Shown here: positions 6,997-9,147 of the stretch, piece after piece | Layout: the number at the start of each line of letters is the position of its first letter | Position numbering within the stretch: the first letter of the stretch is position 1 | Assembly (NCBI GenBank): GCA_029935325.1 | Contig: JAOZKO010000094.1 | Span: 1 to 9,147, forward strand | Source: Bacteroidales bacterium | Lineage (GTDB): Bacteria; Bacteroidota; Bacteroidia; Bacteroidales; UBA1556 | Length of the DNA: 9,147 nt | Direction of reading: 5' to 3' | Program-made: the position numbers and the translations under genes | Notes under the pieces: model-generated | Database searches by the model: none | What the model saw: the letters and a program-made list of their open reading frames with translations, nothing else | What the model was told of the DNA's origin: nothing

Positions 6997-7939
6997 CTAT
7001 TCGCCCTCCTTTAATTAGTTCGTCAAAATAGTTAATTGTCTTTTTTAATCCCTCATTAAGTTCTATCTTAGGTTCCCAGTTTAATTCGCTCTTAGCTAGA
7101 GTTATATCCGGCTGTCTTTGCATTGGATCATCCTGAGGTAAATCTTTGTATATAAGTTTAGACTTGCTGTTTGTAAGTTGTATTATTTGCTCAGCAAGTT
7201 CTTTAATAGTAAATTCATTAGGATTTCCCATATTCACCGGGCCAGTAAATCCATCTCTAGAATTCATCATTTTAGTTAGTCCATTCAATAGATCATCCAC
7301 ATACTGGAAGCTTCTTGTTTGAAGCCCATCACCATAAATAGTAATATCATTTCCCTGCAATGCTTGCATAATAAAGTTAGAAACTACTCTTCCGTCGTAT
7401 GGATGCATATTTGGGCCATAAGTATTGAATATCCTAACTATTTTAATATCCACATCGTTTTGCCAATGGTAATTGAAAAACAATGTTTCGGCTACTCTTT
7501 TTCCTTCATCATAGCATGATCGAATACCAATGGGGTTAACATTTCCCCAATAACTTTCCACTTGTGGATGCACATCTGGATCGCCATACACCTCGCTAGT
7601 AGAAGCTTGTAAAATTCGAGCATTAATCCGCTTAGCCAAACCAAGCATATTAATAGCACCCATTACTGAAGTTTTTACTGTCTTTATTCCATTATACTGA
7701 TAGTGAATAGGAGAGGCAGGGCAAGCTAAATTATATATCTGATCTACTTCAATATAAAATGGCATAGTTACATCATGGCGTACAAGCTCAAAATTATGAT
7801 TATCCATTAAATGATGTACATTGCTCTTTTGTCCTGTAAAATAGTTGTCAAGTACAATTACTTCATTGCCTTCGTTCAATAGGCGTTCACTAAGCTGTGA
7901 GCCAATAAAACCAGCTCCTCCGGTGATTAGTATCTTCAT
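6974..7939 (-). CDS. uxs: UDP-glucuronate decarboxylase (UDP-xylose synthase)
   Basis: Extended short-chain dehydrogenase of 321 aa that converts UDP-glucuronate to UDP-xylose using bound NAD. The Rossmann motif is TGGAGFIG (6-13). The block YNLACPASPIHYQYNGIKT (69-87) is diagnostic of UXS within the family. STSEVYGDP (113-121) and SCYDEGKR (141-148, with Tyr143-x3-Lys147) supply the catalytic residues. The later RIFNTYGPNM and DGRVVSNF blocks are also family-typical. Length matches bacterial UXS proteins without an N-terminal membrane anchor. It is first in the operon, and its C terminus overlaps rfbD. No UDP-glucose dehydrogenase gene, which would make its substrate, is in the window. Plain epimerases or 4,6-dehydratases are less likely given the ACPASP block. 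Confidence 0.94.
   Translation of the reverse strand: MKILITGGAGFIGSQLSERLLNEGNEVIVLDNYFTGQKSNVHHLMDNHNFELVRHDVTMPFYIEVDQIYNLACPASPIHYQYNGIKTVKTSVMGAINMLGLAKRINARILQASTSEVYGDPDVHPQVESYWGNVNPIGIRSCYDEGKRVAETLFFNYHWQNDVDIKIVRIFNTYGPNMHPYDGRVVSNFIMQALQGNDITIYGDGLQTRSFQYVDDLLNGLTKMMNSRDGFTGPVNMGNPNEFTIKELAEQIIQLTNSKSKLIYKDLPQDDPMQRQPDITLAKSELNWEPKIELNEGLKKTINYFDELIKGGRIDEYSGNR
7004..7012 (-). promoter_or_regulatory. Strong Shine-Dalgarno for rfbD inside the uxs coding region
   Basis: On the minus strand AAAGGAGGG ends 7 nt before the rfbD ATG (6996). It is read in uxs as the codons for Lys-Gly-Gly near the C terminus. No other gene start in the window has a comparable site. It supports the 6996 start and suggests translational coupling with uxs. 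Confidence 0.75.
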
Positions 7940-7972
7940 GCTTCTATATTAATGTAGATTGATTACAATCGG

Positions 7973-7980
7973 TAAAATTA
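7973..7980 (-). promoter_or_regulatory. Weak candidate -7 box for the uxs-rfbD-mutase operon
   Basis: Minus-strand TAATTTTA differs from TAnnTTTG at the last base and ends 33 nt before the uxs start codon. No good -33 element is seen. It is listed because this gap must contain the operon promoter. Confidence 0.2.
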
Positions 7981-8029
7981 CAAAAAATGAAAATGTGTTT
8001 GATGTTAATTTATTGCAAAATTTAGTAAT

Positions 8030-8066
8030 CCACGAATTTACACGAATTATACAAATTACACGAATT
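8030..8066. repeat. CACGAATT repeat cluster
   Basis: ACGAATT-like words recur at 9-10 bp intervals: CCACGAATTT (8030-8039), ACACGAATT (8040-8048), a degenerate ATACAAATT, and ACACGAATT again (8058-8066). CCACGGAT follows at 8072-8079. The wording resembles another short repeat type I recall from environmental bacterial genomes, not searched here. Confidence 0.6.
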
Positions 8067-8137
8067 GTATTCCACGGATATGTAGATTTGATTCGTATTT
8101 GGTATTAGTAGTCGCCTACATTCTGTTTTCAAGAAAA

Positions 8138-8171
8138 GTCCGTTATAAGAGACCATGCCCTCGGAAAAGCA
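8138..8171. repeat. Left copy of 34-bp inverted repeat
   Basis: GTCCGTTATAAGAGACCATG (8138-8157) continues through CCCTCGGAAAAGCA to 8171. The reverse complement of 8909-8942 agrees at 32 of 34 positions, differing at 8144 and 8155. It is more G+C-rich than the surrounding DNA. Confidence 0.85.
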
Positions 8172-8220
8172 CATATCTATATAACTCTACTAATTAGCTT
8201 ATTATATTTTTATATTTGAA

Positions 8221-8250
8221 AACAGACTGGTTCGAGTCCCTTTTGGTGTA
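8221..8250 (+). other. tRNA 3'-end-like stretch (possible att-site remnant)
   Basis: GGTTCGAGTCCC (8229-8240) reads like a tRNA T-arm (G-TTCGA-TC core), followed by acceptor-like TTTTGGTGTA. The 5' T-stem pairs only partly and no complete cloverleaf could be drawn. It may be a tRNA remnant left by an integrating element, or a chance match. Confidence 0.25.
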
Positions 8251-8274
8251 TTAGTGCACTAATATTAGTGCACT
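8249..8274. repeat. 16-bp perfect palindrome with overlapping direct repeat
   Basis: TATTAGTGCACTAATA (8249-8264) is a perfect palindrome. ATTAGTGCACT occurs at 8250-8260 and again at 8264-8274, 14 bp apart. Such a layout suits a dimeric DNA-binding protein. It lies downstream of the minus-strand membrane ORF rather than at an obvious promoter. Confidence 0.6.
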
Positions 8275-8293
8275 TTGTATGTTATTCATTTGT

Positions 8294-8313
8294 GCGCTGT
8301 AACGCTACAGTGC
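8294..8313 (-). terminator. Stem-loop just after the membrane-protein ORF
   Basis: GCGCTGTA (8294-8301) pairs with TACAGTGC (8306-8313) over a 4-nt loop, with one G:T pair. It starts 11 nt after the stop codon on the minus strand, so it is placed like a terminator. No U-run follows, so the call is weak. Confidence 0.3.
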
Positions 8314-8324
8314 TGCAACTGGAG

Positions 8325-8720
8325 TTATATCTTCCTCTTTAATTTAAATAATTGATAAATCATTAGCACTACCAAAAAAATAAATGATGAAACTAATAAA
8401 AATTGATTAAAGTACTCGTATAGTAAAGTATCTATAAATATAAAAAAAACAGCAACTGATACAACGATTATAAGGGTTTTACTAATCTTATTATTTATGG
8501 AATCAATTTTTGTTTCAAAAATCAAAGCAATTGCAAATAATACAAAAACCAAAACTTTAGACCAGTAAACAACCTTATTCTCACTAAGACCAAAAGATGT
8601 ACTATAGCAAAATTTGAATTCTTTGTTCAATGGATTGGTATATATTAAGCACATGAATTTATATGCAATAAGAAATATAATGTCAATAGCTATAAGTAGT
8701 ATTCTTAGAATTAATTTCAT
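8325..8720 (-). CDS. Small hypothetical membrane protein
   Basis: ORF of 131 aa, not recognised as any family. It is very hydrophobic, with four probable transmembrane helices at about residues 4-28, 53-69, 81-101 and 105-125. A short polar loop (29-50) contains two cysteines near it (Cys24 and Cys38), and the C-terminal tail KLKRKI is basic. The positive tail and lysine/arginine near the N terminus suggest both ends are cytoplasmic. No Shine-Dalgarno or clear promoter is seen upstream. It lies alone inside an 805-bp unit bounded by 34-bp inverted repeats, so it may be a passenger gene of a small mobile unit. Hydrophobic ORFs can arise by chance in AT-rich DNA, so expression is not certain. 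Confidence 0.6.
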   Translation of the reverse strand: MKLILRILLIAIDIIFLIAYKFMCLIYTNPLNKEFKFCYSTSFGLSENKVVYWSKVLVFVLFAIALIFETKIDSINNKISKTLIIVVSVAVFFIFIDTLLYEYFNQFLLVSSFIFLVVLMIYQLFKLKRKI

Positions 8721-9147
8721 GATTCTGGTATATCAATTTCATTTGTAACATCAAAGCCCTAATCTCTTATTGGGGTTAAGCCATCATCTATTAACCGTTA
8801 AACTTTGAGACCAGATCCATTCCCTCTTCAGTTTCCAAATGTCCGTATTATAATAGAATTGCATATTTGATTTCGTAAATATCAGATTACTATGCTTGTG
8901 TATAAAACTGCTTTTCCGAGGGCACGGTCTCTTATTACGGACCATATTTTATTATTAGATATCTTCTCTTTCGAGAACCAAAAGTAAGTAATATATACTT
9001 TGAGTTCAATCTAAAAACAAACAAAACCAAAAAAGTTTCTTTTGGACATATTTTCATTTTTTTCAATCAACTGATACTATGGCATCACTGGTTTTCAAAA
9101 AATAAAAATCTCCCTCAAAATAACTCTTTTTATGCAAATTGCCTGTT
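8721..9147. other. Non-coding right end of the window
   Basis: No ORF was recognised in this 427-bp stretch. It contains two adjacent small inverted repeats (CCCTAA 8757-8762 with TTGGGG 8770-8775; GGTTAA 8774-8779 with TTAACC 8791-8796), the right 34-bp inverted repeat, and a short hairpin (TTCTC 8964-8968 with GAGAA 8973-8977). Beyond about 8990 the DNA is A/T-rich; the only structure seen there is a weak CCAAAA/TTTTGG pair at 9027-9045. Confidence 0.55.
8909..8942. repeat. Right copy of 34-bp inverted repeat
   Basis: TGCTTTTCCGAGGGCACGGT (8909-8928) continues to 8942 and is the reverse complement of 8138-8171 at 32 of 34 positions. The identity stops abruptly on the inner side. On the outer side, beyond one non-matching base, only short chance-level agreement continues. 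Confidence 0.85.

Larger units (their letters stand above)
7940..8324. other. Repeat-rich intergenic region upstream of the sugar operon
   Basis: This 385-bp gap lies between the uxs start and the end of the membrane-protein ORF. It contains a small inverted repeat near the uxs start (GATTG and CAATC, 7957-7970), the CACGAATT repeat cluster, the left 34-bp inverted repeat, a tRNA T-arm-like stretch and a 16-bp palindrome. No complete gene was recognised. Confidence 0.6.

Noticed and set aside
8763..8771. TCTCTTATT shared with the right 34-bp repeat (8928-8936), as a possible third copy
   Set aside because: Only nine bases match, with no flanking similarity.
8841..8864. GTCCGTATTATAATAG resembling the start of the 34-bp repeat
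   Set aside because: Only the first six or so bases agree well; the rest is AT-rich and could be chance.
8138..8942. Integron cassette with attC sites
   Set aside because: No matching RYYYAAC/GTTRRRY pair or integrase is visible; the ends are simple long inverted repeats.
9027..9045. CCAAAA/TTTTGG hairpin followed by a T-rich stretch, as a terminator
   Set aside because: The stem is short and A:T-dominated, and no gene ends nearby on the plus strand.
1..9147. CRISPR array or complete rRNA/tRNA gene
   Set aside because: No regularly spaced repeat array and no complete tRNA or rRNA signature was found on either strand by reading.

Overview
The window is AT-rich chromosomal DNA, probably from a member of the Bacteroidota. 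Three things suggest this. Candidate promoters match the Bacteroidota -7 consensus TAnnTTTG. Shine-Dalgarno sequences are almost absent, with A-rich leaders instead. Several proteins resemble Bacteroidota forms: a long periplasmic insert in a DppC-type permease, a lipoprotein with an ARPP-1-like domain, and a PgcA-type phosphosugar mutase. The genus cannot be fixed from sequence reading alone.

Layout: 1-278 has no gene and holds two palindromic elements. 279-1454 (-) is a secreted lipoprotein with an ARPP-1-like domain of unknown role. 1455-1848 is a divergent intergenic region with a candidate promoter for each flanking gene and a 'CGCAAAG' type dispersed repeat. 1849-2304 (+) is a low-molecular-weight protein-tyrosine phosphatase; its stop codon lies in an 8-bp tandem repeat. 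2439-3671 (+) is a DppC/OppC-type ABC permease without its partner subunits. 3818-4324 (+) is a macro-domain ADP-ribose/O-acetyl-ADP-ribose hydrolase. It converges on a three-gene minus-strand operon (7939 to 4396): UDP-glucuronate decarboxylase, dTDP-4-dehydrorhamnose reductase and phosphoglucomutase/phosphomannomutase. 7940-9147 is mostly non-coding and repeat-rich, with one small membrane-protein ORF at 8325-8720 (-). A 34-bp inverted repeat (32/34 identical by eye) brackets that ORF.

How the genes fit together: the minus-strand operon makes or uses activated sugars for cell-surface glycans. The mutase interconverts hexose 6- and 1-phosphates. RmlD performs the last step of dTDP-L-rhamnose synthesis and UXS makes UDP-xylose. 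The first two genes overlap by 23 bp, and the only strong Shine-Dalgarno in the window sits inside the end of the uxs reading frame, suggesting coupled translation. The partner genes (UDP-glucose dehydrogenase, RmlA/B/C) are not in the window. The plus-strand genes look like unrelated housekeeping or signalling genes.

No clearly novel system was found. The best leads are the 805-bp inverted-repeat-bounded unit with its membrane ORF (8138-8942), the cluster of dispersed repeats in the intergenic spaces, and the lipoprotein-anchored ARPP-1-like protein.
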